From Chrysoporthe austroafricana (taxonomy: Eukaryota > Ascomycota > Sordariomycetes > Diaporthales > Cryphonectriaceae): a DNA stretch of 64,000 bases. The notes under the pieces were generated by a model that was not told the DNA's origin, did no database searches, and was given only the letters and a program-made list of their open reading frames with translations. The position numbers and the translations under genes were made by a program. Location of the stretch: assembly GCA_001051155.2 (NCBI GenBank), contig JYIP02000002.1, positions 3,603,583 through 3,667,582 of the forward strand. Reading direction: 5' to 3'. Positions 47,685-59,300 of this stretch are shown here, one piece after another (position 1 is the stretch's first letter; every line of letters begins with the position of its first letter).

Positions 47685-49952
47685 ATGCATCTGCGCCTGA
47701 CGTGGTCCATCTGCAGACTACGGGCAGGACGCGCCACTCAGTTGTCAACAACAAGCGTTCACTTCCTCCGACAGATACGCACGATGGCGGACGAAGTCAA
47801 GAACCTCGACGCTGCCCCCGCGGCGGGTCAGAAGATCACCCAGGAGGGCAAGACATACACAACTGTTCAGGAGGGTCTCGCATACATCCTTGTGCCCGAT
47901 ACCGCGCAGCAAGAGGGCGACAAGAAGCAAGTGGTCAACAACGCCGGTGCCGTCCAGCAGGTCTTCTATAACCCCATCCAACAATTCAACCGCGATCTGA
48001 CGGTCCTTGCTATCAAAGCCTACGGGGAGGAGGTCGTCGAGAGGAGGAGGATACGTCTGGAGAAGAACCTTCAGAAGGCCGCTGGCAAGAAGAAGAGGGC
48101 AGAGGAGAAGAAGGCTGTGGCGAATGAGAGCAATGATGCTGGAGTCGAGAACGTCCCAACCTCCGCAGGCGACGGGGCCAACAAGAGAAAGCGAGACGGG
48201 AATGGTGACGAGGAGGGATCGAACAAAGCCGCCAAGCCTGATGATGCCACTTCACCACAAGAATCCCGAGCCAACATCGAGGCAGCTGAGAGGAGCCACG
48301 AACAGGACCATTCACAGGCGGAAGCTGAGAGTGCGGTGGGTACCCATGACCTGGTGGATCAAGCTGCCAACAGCGCAACTACCACAATCGACGCGGCACC
48401 AGCAAAGCAACCTGAGATGGATGAGGTTCAAAATGGCGCAAAAAACGGGGTTGATGTGGGAGCGGATGGTGAGCCGAAGAAGGACCGGTCCATGTCGCGA
48501 TTCACCATTCTTGATGCTCTCTCTGCCACCGGTCTACGTGCGCTCAGATACGCGCGCGAGATTCCTTTCGTCTCGAAGGTAACCGCAAACGATCTTGACC
48601 CTTCTGCAGCAGAGGCTATTTCGCGCAACGTCCGACACAACAAGCTGCAGAAGTCTATTGAGGTCACTCGAGGCAATGCGGTTGCGCATATGTACAACAA
48701 GGTCGCCTCGCATATGGCACTTAGCGATAAAGAGAGGGCACGGGGAAAGACTGAGAAATACGACGTTGTCGACTTGGATCCCTATGGCACAGCTGCTACC
48801 TTCTTTGACGCCGCGGTACAGGCGGTTCGCGATGATGGCGGCCTGCTCTGTGTGACCTGTACCGATGCTGGTGTCTGGGCCTCTAATGGTTATCCTGAGA
48901 AGTGTTTTGCTCTGTACGGTGGTATCCCCGTCAAGGGGTTGCAGTCACATGAAGTTGGTCTGCGGTTGATACTGCATGGCATCGCTACCTCTGCAGCTCG
49001 ATACGGACTGACCATCGATCCGCTCTTGTCACTGTCGATCGATTTCTATGCCCGAGTGTTTGTCAAGGTGACAAAATCACCTGCTGCTGTCAAATTTGCA
49101 GCTGGCAAGACCATGATGGTGTACAACTGCGACTCCGGCTGTGGAGCATGGTCTACTCAACTGCTATTGAGAAACAGGGCTTGCCCAAACCAAAAGGGGT
49201 CAGGTACCTTCTACAAACACCAAATGATCCAAGCACCAACGGCTGGCGAAAACTGCGAGCACTGCGGATTCAAGACGCACCTCGCCGGACCAATGTACGC
49301 CGGCCGACTTCATGACCCCGACTTCATCAAGCGCATCCTCGAGAAGCTCCCAGCCGCCGACAAGGCTATCTACGGCACGACTGAGCGGATAAAGGGCATG
49401 CTGACGACTGCGTTGGAAGAGCACTTAGAAGAAGCCGATCCAAACCTGCGGCCGAAGACTCGAGAGGGGAAGTATGCCGAGATTGAACCCTACCCGTTCT
49501 TCGTCATGCCAACGCAGCTCGCCAAGACGGTCCATTGTGCCACGCCGAGCGAGGACGCTATTCGCGGCGCGCTCCGGGGACTTGGGTACCGCGTCACGCG
49601 TAGCCATTGCAAGCCAGGCAGCATCAAGACGGACGCGCCGTTCAGTGTGCTGTGGCACGTTATGCGCGAGTGGATCCGGCAGAAGGCACCGATCAAGGTC
49701 GAAGGCGTCAAGTCGGGTTCGCCTGGTTGGCGAATTCTAAAATTAGACGAGGAGGCAAAGGAGCCGGAGAGTCGCGATGACAATGGTTCCAACGCGGTCA
49801 CTGAGGACGTGACGAAGGATGGTGAGGCGGAGAAGCCGAGGGAGGTTGTGTTCGATGAGAAGCTCGGGCGTGAGCAGAACAAGGAGAAGCTCGTCAGATA
49901 CCAGATGAACCCGAGGGAGAACTGGGGTCCTATGAATCGTGCACGGGGCTAG
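47685..49952 (+). CDS. TRM1: tRNA (guanine26-N2)-dimethyltransferase Trm1
   Basis: A single-exon frame of 755 aa from the first ATG, or 722 aa from the ATG at 47784 (MADEVKNLDAAP). It installs N2,N2-dimethylguanosine at position 26 of tRNAs. N-terminal block: FYNPIQQFNRDLTVLAIKAYGE. After a Lys/Glu-rich insertion of about 120 residues comes the Rossmann methyltransferase: ILDALSATGLRALRYA (SAM loop), VTANDLDPSA and the catalytic VVDLDPYGTAATF. The family C-terminal domain follows: YNCDSGCG and CEHCGF (metal-binding Cys pairs), AGPMYAGRLHD, and the RVTRSHCKPGSIKTDAP block. The 33 residues between the two ATGs are rich in Arg, Ser, Thr and Leu with no acids, a credible mitochondrial presequence; yeast Trm1 likewise uses two starts to supply mitochondria and nucleus. 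The tail is acidic and poorly structured. Confidence 0.96.
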   Translation: MHLRLTWSICRLRAGRATQLSTTSVHFLRQIRTMADEVKNLDAAPAAGQKITQEGKTYTTVQEGLAYILVPDTAQQEGDKKQVVNNAGAVQQVFYNPIQQFNRDLTVLAIKAYGEEVVERRRIRLEKNLQKAAGKKKRAEEKKAVANESNDAGVENVPTSAGDGANKRKRDGNGDEEGSNKAAKPDDATSPQESRANIEAAERSHEQDHSQAEAESAVGTHDLVDQAANSATTTIDAAPAKQPEMDEVQNGAKNGVDVGADGEPKKDRSMSRFTILDALSATGLRALRYAREIPFVSKVTANDLDPSAAEAISRNVRHNKLQKSIEVTRGNAVAHMYNKVASHMALSDKERARGKTEKYDVVDLDPYGTAATFFDAAVQAVRDDGGLLCVTCTDAGVWASNGYPEKCFALYGGIPVKGLQSHEVGLRLILHGIATSAARYGLTIDPLLSLSIDFYARVFVKVTKSPAAVKFAAGKTMMVYNCDSGCGAWSTQLLLRNRACPNQKGSGTFYKHQMIQAPTAGENCEHCGFKTHLAGPMYAGRLHDPDFIKRILEKLPAADKAIYGTTERIKGMLTTALEEHLEEADPNLRPKTREGKYAEIEPYPFFVMPTQLAKTVHCATPSEDAIRGALRGLGYRVTRSHCKPGSIKTDAPFSVLWHVMREWIRQKAPIKVEGVKSGSPGWRILKLDEEAKEPESRDDNGSNAVTEDVTKDGEAEKPREVVFDEKLGREQNKEKLVRYQMNPRENWGPMNRARG

Positions 49953-50291
49953 GCGGCAGCATAGATCCGCAAAGGCTCATCATCTAGTGTCCTTGTACAT
50001 CGGCTGGGACATGATATCAACAGTCGGCCGTGTTGGAAGGTTGTTTCCGCTCAGAACAGTATGCTCCGGCACATCTTGTATGATGTGACCGGAGCTAAGC
50101 GTAGCCTCAGCGCGAAGTGCCCCACACTTTGTCATCAGCGCAATGCAGGTTCTGAGCATACAATCTCATGCCACGACTTTAAAACTGCCCCTTGCCAATA
50201 AAACTACTCAGGCAGCATATTCCCATTGCATTTCTGTATCAGCGAGGAATTTCTTGTGAATAATTTTGATCCGTGAGGGCCGAAACCTGCG
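49953..50291. other. Intergenic spacer, TRM1 to lipid kinase gene
   Basis: 339 bp between two genes on the same strand. It serves as the 3' UTR of TRM1 and the promoter/leader of the kinase-like gene. No separate element is recognised. Confidence 0.5.
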
Positions 50292-51704
50292 ATGGCTTTG
50301 ACGGTCTCTCGGGAAGCCCTGTCGGCGCTGAAGCCGGTGACCCTAGGAGATGAAGCCAGTCTTATCAGATATGACAAAGACGAGATCAGTCTGCCTGCTG
50401 CCAAAGGCCAGAGCGACGAAAGCAAGCGGATCCTGAAGACAGAAGAGCTCATTCTACTGGCGAGAGTCGAGGGTGGAGGATACGTGGTCCTCACTTTGAC
50501 CGAAGGGCAGCCGGGCGAAGAGGAGCCCTTCCGCTTATCGTCCTTCTTCGCTCCGACTCTACCGCAAGACCTGATCGAGCAATATGCCCTCACGGACCTC
50601 CCGCATTTCATCAAGGGTGCATCGGCCCTGGGCCTGGACGTCATCGTCTCCGTACGTTCCGGGACGGGTCGCGCGCAGAAATTCTACGACGAGGTCCTGC
50701 GACCTGTGCTCGGGACACTCGGGCTGAGGAGTGACGATCCTGCCGCAGGAGAGGGCTCATACAGGGTTATTTTGACGAAAGATGCCAACACCGTGAGGGA
50801 CTTCGCACGGGAGCAATGGGGGCCTGAAGTGGAGCTCAAGGGCAACAAGACGGTCATTCTCCTCTCAGGCGACGGCGGCGTGGTCGACCTCCTGAACGGC
50901 ATGGCCCCTCCCATGGCGGAGTCCTCCCTGCCCGCCATCGCTCTAATCCCGCTCGGCACAGGCAACGCCCTCTTCCATTCCGTACACAAGCCGCACTACG
51001 CCACGGGCCCCGAGGGTCCGCAGGCGCCGTCCCCGCTCGTCCTCGCGCTGCGCGCCCTCCTCCGGGGCCGCGCCGCGCCGCTCCCCACCTTCACGGCATC
51101 CTTCTCGCCCGGGTCGCACCTGGTCAGCGGCGACGAGGCCGCCGAGCCCGTGGCGCGGCTCGCGGGCGCGATCGTAGCCAGCTACGGCTTCCACGCGCAG
51201 CTCGTCTGGGAGAGCGACACGCCCGCGTACAGGCAGTACGGCGACAAGCGCTTCGGGATGGTCGCGCAGGAGCTGCTGAAGGACCCGCACGGGTACGAGG
51301 CCTCGGTGACGACACCGTCCGGACGGATCGGCTCGGAGGAGCACAGAGCCAATTACATTCTTGCGACGATGGTGTCGAATCTGGAGAAGACGTTCACCAT
51401 TTCGCCGGACAGTCGGCCGCTGGATGGCAAGCTGAGGTTGGTCCACTTCGAGGGAAAGACGGGGAAGGAGACGATGGACATCATGATGGCGGCTTATGGT
51501 GATGGGAAGCATGTGGGCATGCCCGGTGTTGGGTACCATCAGGTGGATGAGTTCAAGCTGGAGACCAGGGAGAAGGATCCGAGGTGGAGGAAGATCTGTG
51601 TCGACGGGACTATTGTCGAGCTGCCTGAGGGTGGGACGATGGAGGTGAAGAAGGATCCGGGGGCAAGGCTGAACATCATTATGTTGGATGCCCAGTCAAG
51701 CTAG
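50292..51704 (+). CDS. DAGK-family lipid kinase (long-chain-base kinase-like)
   Basis: A single-exon frame of 470 aa with ATG at 50292. The diacylglycerol/sphingosine kinase catalytic domain begins near residue 115: VIVSVRSGTGRAQKFYDEVL (phosphate-loop region), then VILLSGDGGVVDLLNG with the invariant G-D-G, and ALIPLGTGNALFHS. The C-terminal lobe includes YGFHAQLVWESD, where many homologues have a GF-x-A motif. By family it phosphorylates a lipid such as a long-chain base or diacylglycerol; the substrate is uncertain, as the substrate-recognition part is divergent. There are no transmembrane helices. The N-terminal 110 residues resemble the PH-like strand-rich region of Lcb4/5-type kinases only loosely. 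Confidence 0.82.
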   Translation: MALTVSREALSALKPVTLGDEASLIRYDKDEISLPAAKGQSDESKRILKTEELILLARVEGGGYVVLTLTEGQPGEEEPFRLSSFFAPTLPQDLIEQYALTDLPHFIKGASALGLDVIVSVRSGTGRAQKFYDEVLRPVLGTLGLRSDDPAAGEGSYRVILTKDANTVRDFAREQWGPEVELKGNKTVILLSGDGGVVDLLNGMAPPMAESSLPAIALIPLGTGNALFHSVHKPHYATGPEGPQAPSPLVLALRALLRGRAAPLPTFTASFSPGSHLVSGDEAAEPVARLAGAIVASYGFHAQLVWESDTPAYRQYGDKRFGMVAQELLKDPHGYEASVTTPSGRIGSEEHRANYILATMVSNLEKTFTISPDSRPLDGKLRLVHFEGKTGKETMDIMMAAYGDGKHVGMPGVGYHQVDEFKLETREKDPRWRKICVDGTIVELPEGGTMEVKKDPGARLNIIMLDAQSS

Positions 51705-51905
51705 ATGCTCCACAAATCCTCCATCAACTTTGACTCTAGAGGATTGCCATACTGAGTTCAAAAACTCTATTGGTGAGCGACTTCAGCTACGAATGTGCCC
51801 AGTTTTCAAGCCGATTGTCATTGATTGATGTGCCAGTTCTTGTCCGAGGATCTATCGGTACGTAGTGGCACAGAAAACCAGCTCGACTGTGGTCCTTTGC
51901 ACTCC

Positions 51906-54285
51906 CTATCCAGCGAATAACTTCTTCACCCTCTTCTCCATCAGGTCTTCAAACTGCTGAACACCACCGTCCAATTTCGACAGCACGCCGCCTTTGATCC
52001 TATACACGTCCCGCCTTCTCCGTGTCTCCTCTTCATCATCCTCTTCGTCTTCACTCCCCACATCATCGACTAGACCCTCGATTGCTCCTCTCATAAACCA
52101 TCGGTCATGGCTTACCAACACCACCGCACCCTCCCAATCCCTGAGCGCCTCCCGCAGGGCTGTGGTCGTCTCGTAGTCCAGATGGGTCGTGACCTCATCA
52201 AGCACAAGACAATGCGGACATCGCCAGAGGATCCGCGCCAGCTCACATCGGACCAGCTGCCCACCAGAGAGCTTGCGGATCGCCACCTCCGAGGCGAGCC
52301 GGCCAGGCAGGCCCAGAGAGCCTAGGAGTCCGCGCAGCTCGCCCTCGTCTAGCTCTCCCTCGACTTCGCGGGTAAGTAGGGCGAGAGATGTCAGCTCGGG
52401 CTCAGAGGTACCGATCAGCTGGAGATTCTCTACCGCGGCTTGGCTATAGTAGCCGAGTTTGAGCCGGGGGTGTGTTGTCAGGGTTCCTTGCGTCGGCTTC
52501 TCGTCGTCAACGAGGAGCTTAATTAGCGTCGACTTTCCTGACCCGTTCAGGCCGAGGATTCCGATGCGGTCGCCCATGCTGATTGAGAGTGTAACATCCT
52601 GGAGAACAGCGGGAGCAAGCGGAGCCTTCTTACTCGCTGTTTTGGAAGGATACCGGAATGTCACGCCCTCCAAAGACAGCAGAGGCCCCGGAAACCGTAA
52701 GTCAGGCGGTTCAGGCAAGACAATATGGAGCGGCCTGTCTTCGGGAGGGATCTCGATCTCCGCCCTGCTGGTGAGATGATAGCCCCCAAGGTCGCGATTC
52801 AGCTTGAACCGACCTCCCTTCGCGCTAACCTCGAGCCCCCATCGGTCATCGAGCTTCTTCTGCCGCTGCTTGGCCTGGCGAATCCTGTTGTCGTCGCCTT
52901 TCTTCTTTCCTTCCTTGATATTTCCCGAAATTGTGGCCTGGATGTGTGCCTTTTGTTTGTCCTTGGCCTCCTTCATCTTGGTGAGATACTGCCTCCTCTC
53001 GGACGTGGAGGCCTCGTACGTGGGCAGGTCACCGTGGAAGTATGTCAGGTCCTTGTCCTTGATGATGAGCAGATCCGTGCAGAGTGAGATGAACTCGCGA
53101 TCATGAGAGACGAGGATCAGGGTCGGGGCTTCCGGGCTGTCTTCAAGGGACTGGAGATAGCGTTGAAGCCATATGATGCCGAGAAGGTCTAAGAAGTTAG
53201 TCGGCTCGTCGAGGATCAAGATGTCCGTCTCCTGGAGCAAGACTGCGGCTAGCGCTGCCCGCATCTTCCACCCCCCAGACAGTTCTGGGACGCATTTGCC
53301 CATCAAGGTGTCCGTGAACCCGAGACCTATCAAGATCTTCTTGGCATGTGATTCTATATCCGAGAGTTTTGAAGGCTCGACCTGGAGTTGAAGGTCGGCC
53401 AGCATGTCTGTTGCTTCTTGAACCTCAGCCTCCACTGCCTCGGCAGATATATCCTCGTCCTTTTGTTGCTGCCTGTTCCAATGTCAGTACCAAAGATCTT
53501 ATGTTGGCGTACATACAACTAAGCTCACAATACCGCGGAGTCGGCAACCTCCTTCTCGAATGCGATCAGCTCCTTGCGTGCCGCCATCCCCCGAGCACCA
53601 CTGCGAAGCCTCGCCATCTTGTCCAGAACGAACAGCCGTTTCTGCATTCTCTCGTGCCGAACACGCCTCAGAGCCCTGACAGCCTTGACTGCGTCTCCGC
53701 CGTTGACTCCGTCGTTCAGCACAGTGATCTCCCTCTCGACCACGTCCTTGGACGTAGCCCTCTCCACGACCTCCTCGAGAACTGTCAGTCCCGTGTCCGA
53801 GGACGCCTGACCACCCTCTGGGCGCAAGTCTGCATTGGCACCCTCTGCATCCGTCTGCTGCAAGATTGCAATGCGAGTCTGCTCAGGGATGCCAGGGATG
53901 AGCTTCTCGGCGATCGCTTTCAAGAGCGTCGACTTTCCAGAGCCGTTCCGCCCGATCAGAGCATACCGCTGGGCGGCCTTCAGCCGGAGCTTAGCATTAG
54001 AAAGGACCTCGGTGCCCTGGGTCGTGCTGCTGGCCTTCGCCTTGCCCTTGCCCCCAGCTATCTTAGGTCCTCCCGAGCCAGAGGTGACTGTGATACTGAG
54101 GCCCTCGATGTCCAGCTGTTGGCAGTCTCAGCGATGCGCTTCGAAAGGGGCTCTTGATCGAACCGAGTGGACAAGCGACGCCTTCAGACGCTCACCTCTC
54201 TGTAGTTGGGGCTGTCTATGTGGAAACGGGTCTGTTTGCACGAGACTAGCACGTTTGCCACGGACTCTGCTGCCATGGAAGTCAT
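51906..54285 (-). CDS. ABC-F ATPase with two nucleotide-binding domains, 3 exons
   Basis: Exons 54285-54196, 54115-53529 and 53472-51906 give 747 aa. Introns are 80 and 56 nt (GTGAGC donors), both in phase. NBD1: Walker A GRNGSGKST at residues 85-93, signature LSGGWKMR, Walker B DILILDEPTNFLD, switch SHDREF. A charged linker rich in Lys/Gln (KMKEAKDKQKAHIQ, RQAKQRQKKLDD) is typical of ABC-F proteins. NBD2: GLNGSGKSTL, LSGGQLVRCELARIL, CLVLDEVTTHLDYETT and SHDRWF. There are no membrane segments. ABC-F proteins act on ribosomes or in translation rather than transport. NBD2 has Val where the usual motif is DEPT. The C-terminal acidic stretch (GSEDEEDDEEETRRRR) precedes a final helix. It is neither canonical Gcn20 nor Arb1 as far as I can tell; the precise subgroup is unresolved. 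Confidence 0.93.
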
Positions 54286-55151
54286 GTTGGGCTGGAAGAT
54301 TGAAGATGTCCCAGGCTTGGAAATAGAAGTAGTGGCGTGGATTAAGTCTGACCGATTCTCGAAAATGGGGAAATCTACAGGCGCCTCTCCAAAGGCGGAA
54401 AATTATTTTCAAGAATTATAATAGCAGACAATAACACGTGCTTGCGGGTGGTATGTGGCAAGTGCGACTATTGCCTGTTTGGGCAAAGGGATGGCTTCTG
54501 CTAAGGCGGGGTGGTTGTGACTCACGCCGGCCTCTCCCGCCCTCCTTTACAACGGATGCAGACGAACCACGAAGCCAGTTGAAACTCGGCAGCCTTTGAA
54601 AAGCTTTGTATTAGGTAGAGAAAGCGACTAATATAAGTGCGGTATCCAGACCAGGAGGAAGCGAAGGCGACGTTGAGAAAACGGCCCGAGATACCACTTC
54701 AGCAGACTAGAATGCAGATAGGAACGGGGTTTGCGTACTACTGAAAGAGAGAACCGGAAGTATCTCTTATGTAGACGCCAAGGGGGTTGGGTTCGTTACC
54801 CGATATACCGCCGCCCTGTGCCATGCCGTTACAGTACTCAGCTCGATGAAGGATCCGTTCTGAAGACATTCGTCGGCGATGGCATCACTAATGAAAGATG
54901 TGCGTCTCTGCGGTTCTATAACAAGCACGCTGACTTGTATGAAGATACCAGGCCCGGCGCGTCACTGGGAGGCGGGGGAGGCACGGGCAGCAACGTGCAA
55001 CGGGCCGTCCCGGTATGACTCAACCAGCTTTCAACCATCACCCTTGCATGCCTTGCTCTCGTGCCTCCCTTCATTCTTAGGCCTGTCAAGACCGTCACGC
55101 GCCATCTGTACGGAGGATCCCTACCAAAAATAACGTTACGAAACAGACAGG
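54286..55151. promoter_or_regulatory. Divergent upstream region, ABC-F and GNAT genes
   Basis: 866 bp separate the two start codons. Both promoters must lie here. Only short ORFs occur; one at 54731-55018 overlaps the upstream flank of the GNAT gene and has no recognisable content. Confidence 0.5.
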
Positions 55152-56052
55152 ATGGCCGGGAGACAGCCAAGGGTCGAGCTCATCCCCTGGGACTACGACT
55201 CTGACGAGCACGTCGAGCGCATGTACCTCCAGAGGCTGGACTGCGGCTGGAGGAGTGAGGAGGTCCGCGAGAAGTGGACCCAGCTTGGACGGGACGGCAC
55301 GAAGACACTGTACTGGGTCGTGAGTCTGTCCCGGCTGTGAGGTCGGGTGGGAAGGAGGGACGTTGTCGCTGATCTCGTAAAAACACCCAGGCTCTCAGGG
55401 ACGACCTGGCGGGTCGTGAGGGGATCATAGCTAAGCATGTGGCCGCAAACCCAAAGGTAAGTAGAACCCCCCCTCCCCCTCCTGATGCCGTTAGGTCTTC
55501 CCCTTCGGGTCCTAGCCGATGGCCGCTGGCGCAGGGTGCTGACCTGACCTCGGCGAGCAGGAGGGCACGCCGATCCGCGACACGGCGCCGACGCACTGGC
55601 GGGAACCGCGCACGCCCACAGGCCGGGCGTTCACGCCAATCGGCCACATCGCGCTAGACCTCCGGGCGGAGCAGGACCGGCAGCTCGGCCTCGGCGCCGG
55701 GGACGGCGTTGTGTGGGTCGCCGGCCTGTTCGTCTCGCACGTGGCGCAGGCCGGCGGCCTCGGCCGGGAGGTGATGCGCCTCGCCGAGGCCACCGCGGCG
55801 GGGCCACCGCTGCGCGGCCGGTGCGTCGTGCTGGACACGATGACCCGCGAGCAGCAGCTGTCCCCCGCCTTCGTGGAGCGGGTGTACCTCGCGCAGGGGA
55901 AGCCGGCGCCCGCGGTCGCGATCCAGGACTGGTACGAGCGCCAGGGGTATGAGGTCTTTGAGAAGTGGGTGGCGGGCTACAAGTGGGTGAACCCGGAGAC
56001 GGGGGAGCGGGAGGATATTGATTATGTGTTTCTGAGGAAGCGATTGGAGTGA
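55152..56052 (+). CDS. GNAT-family N-acetyltransferase, 3 exons
   Basis: Exons 55152-55319, 55391-55456 and 55561-56052 give 241 aa. Introns are 71 nt (GTGAGT) and 104 nt (GTAAGT), both in phase 0. The N-terminal part (VELIPWDYDSDEHVERMYLQRLDCGW) is typical of fungal GNAT proteins of unknown substrate. Acetyl-CoA-binding motif A is VVWVAGLFVSHVAQAGGLG with the Q-x-x-G-x-G turn, followed by the helix REVMRLAEATA. Motif B includes AIQDWYERQGYEVFEKW, and the end IDYVFLRKRLE is the last strand. It transfers an acetyl group from acetyl-CoA to an amine. The substrate cannot be deduced. Confidence 0.85.
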
Positions 56053-56396
56053 GAATACGCGTCACGAGGCTGACGTATGGCTCATGACGACGACATGTAG
56101 AGACGTCACGGGCGGGTGAGGGGAACCGGTAAAGTTGGTGGTGTGCTCGTCTAAATGCTGAGTGTTATATGTTGCTCCGACGGGCATTCTATTCGATGTA
56201 ACCATGCGTGTCTATCCGGCCCGTGGCGAAACTATACCACGGAAAATGCAGAAGATCTCAACCCGCTTCGCCCCTGTTCGATTCCAACCAATCCTCTCGT
56301 ATGATCATGCCAGTCCGTCTAATCATGTCTCATGTATATGTTTTAATTCGTTCCTGCTATGCAAAGAAATGCGACACTGCCTAGTGCCATGCAGAA

Positions 56397-59300
56397 TCAC
56401 CACGTGTCAGGCCCAAAGTGGCCACCCTCAGGTACGGTATTGTACGAGCAAGCCTGCCAGTCACAACCCTGCTTATACACCTCTGTACCCCACCATTTAA
56501 AGTTCTTGGTCACACCGGGGTAGACGAATCCGAAGAAGACGACCACGATGCCGAAGGCCAGGCCTGAATCAAGCGCCGCGCTCAACGTCATGGTGTACTT
56601 AGCCCACCACGCCTGCGCGCGGTTCTTGATTTGGTAGTTGAAAATGTAGCAGACGACCGCCCACACCGAGAAGTTCAGCCCCGTCGCTGGCGGGATCCAG
56701 CTCAAGGTCCCGAATAGCACCGGCAGGTTGATCATGCGGACGATGCTGTTCTTCTTGTTGCGGCCGTAAAGGTACAGCGGGATTGGCGCAAGCGCGCCGA
56801 CTAGGAAGCACCAGACGAGTGGTCGGTAGGTCGCGCCTGGTCCGAAGAACTCGCTTGGACCGACCACGCCCCAGAGGATGGAGCCGTTAAAGTGTACTCG
56901 TGCTAGTGGGCAGGTGAAGCCGTTAATTGCTTCGCTGGTGCAGATGCCTGGAACGTTGGCAAACATCCAATTCAGCACGCCGATCTGGGTCACCGATGAG
57001 ATGATCGTTGCGAGCATCTGGACCCAGAAGAGAGTGCGCGGTGGGATCTTCATGTAATGGCCAAGCTTCAGGTCTGCTGCGAACTTGACCCCTTGCGCAG
57101 ACGAGATATATCCATATGTGACGAAGACCATGTTTGCGACCGGTCGTCCTGGGAAGACAGCACCGCAGACCAGCTGGCAGATGAGGTAGATGCTGCTGTG
57201 CTGATTCGTGACGGCCATGATAATGCCGATTGGGATGAAGAGTATCGTGCAAATTCCCAGAGCCAGCAACAATCCATACCACGGCAGGTGCACTGGGTAG
57301 TATTCCACCAGGAAGATGCCCACCATCAACATCGTAACGAAAGTAATCAGATACCATGTTATCGGCGCATCCTTGTACCTCTTCATCAGCCGGTTGTGCA
57401 CGTCTTCCCTCATCATCAGATCCTCGGGATTGAAGCTTGAGAGGCTCTGACGTTGTCTGTTGCCGGGGTCCTGTGACGTTCTCCTGCGCAGGCCCTCGGG
57501 TTCGTCCGAAAGTGGTTGATAGGCAGTTTGCGGCTCCTCTCTGGCCTCTTGCAGCGAACGCTTCCACTGGTTTACGATGTCCTTGCCATGCCAACATGCA
57601 GTATGCGTGAGCAGGGCTGCGAGTCCAGCGAACTGCACAGCGTAACTAAGAACATACGTCGCCGGCAGAAAGACCCTGCTGTAATTGCGATATGCCTCCC
57701 GGTCGAATACAAAGTCTTTGGTCAGGATTCTGCTGACGTCGTAGATCTTGCCCGTGTTATCGAAGACAGCCGCCGAGACCATGGGCATGTAGGAAGAGTA
57801 AAGCCAATTGCTATAGTAAGCAATCGGGGCAATGATCCACATCACAACGACCAAACCGCCAAAGACGTTGACCGCGGCCCAGAAAGGTGTGAGGAGCGGG
57901 CTTCCGATGTAAGCAATCTGGGCCCAGTCGAATGTCACCGGGAACAGACCCAAACCAGAACTGACACCGAAGAGATTTGCGACCACGACGCTCTTCGGCG
58001 CAAACCAGGTGATGACGTTGAAGTAGCTGAGAGCTGGCATCAGCAGACCCGGGAAGAAGTAGAAGATGAATGCTGTCGCCCAGACTATGTAGAAGAAGTT
58101 CCACCGGCTAATCCGCCAGCCGTCTGCTGGTTTGTTCTCCTCTTTGTGGAGCGTCGTGAACATTGCCGCAGACATCAGCGTGCTGGGCCAGATCATGCCG
58201 CTCGGCCGCACGAGGAAGCGCCTAGTGAGGCCGGCAAAGGCGTAACCTAGGATTTGCGTCGATAGCGTCAGCAGCAGCTGGTATACAATGCTGGCCTCCT
58301 GGTGGTAGAACTGCGTCTGCTCGACAATCACGTCGGTAGCAAAGGCAAAGCCAAAGGAGACATTGCTGCTGACATAAACGCAGGCATGCTCCTTCTCATT
58401 CCATCGACCTTGCGCGAGCCAGAGCCGGAGACGCCCGAGTCTTCCCCGTGGCGTCGAACGCAAGACGGGAACGCCGTCGGAGGAAGGGGTCGATGCTCGC
58501 TGGCCGGTGGTGAGAACACCGTCGACGAATTCTTCTTCAGGGTCGTCTCGCCGCTTAAGAAGCAAGTCCCACATCAGGCCGAGAGGGTGAACGAGTAACA
58601 ATGCTATGACTGGTGTGATGGACACACTGGGGTATCTCAAGGAAAAGAAAAGATTGGTTGACGATCCGAGAATCGAGAACAGAACGCTCAAAGTCCACAT
58701 CCGGGGTGTTGATATCGACAGGGTCGTGTTGTCAAAGGGCGCGACCGACGCCCGGACCTGAGGGTAAGGGGAGTTGTCCGGCGGATCCTCGTCGTTGTCT
58801 GGCGGGAGGGAAACACCGACATCATCGTCGTCCTCATCCTCGTCGCTGTCGACACTCTTCGGGTCCGCGAGGATATCACTGGCCAGGCTTGATTCGGTGA
58901 CGCCATAGCGCCCTTCTATGCCACCAACGACTGTGGTGTTTGCCAGCTCTTCGGTTGACCGCGCCGTCAGCCTTCCTGATTTCGTTTTCCTCAGCGACGA
59001 GGAGGATCTGTTCGACCCTGTGGTCCTACGACCGGTACTGGTACTGTCGCCATCGCCGGACATCTCGCCGGCCTCGTTGCCATCCTCGGGTGTGTCGGGG
59101 GTACCCGGCAACCCGAGGGGTACAGCACCGTAAGTTGACGGCCTGAAGCTCGGCGAGGAGCGCAGGTAGGGCGGCGCCTTGTTTAGCAACTGCATAGGGA
59201 CGTCGTCGTCGGCGGTGCCGGGCGCGGTATTCGAGCCCTGCGGGTCTGGGTGTCCTGAGTGATGGGAAGACTCGAACGCCGTGCCATGTGAGAGAACAGA

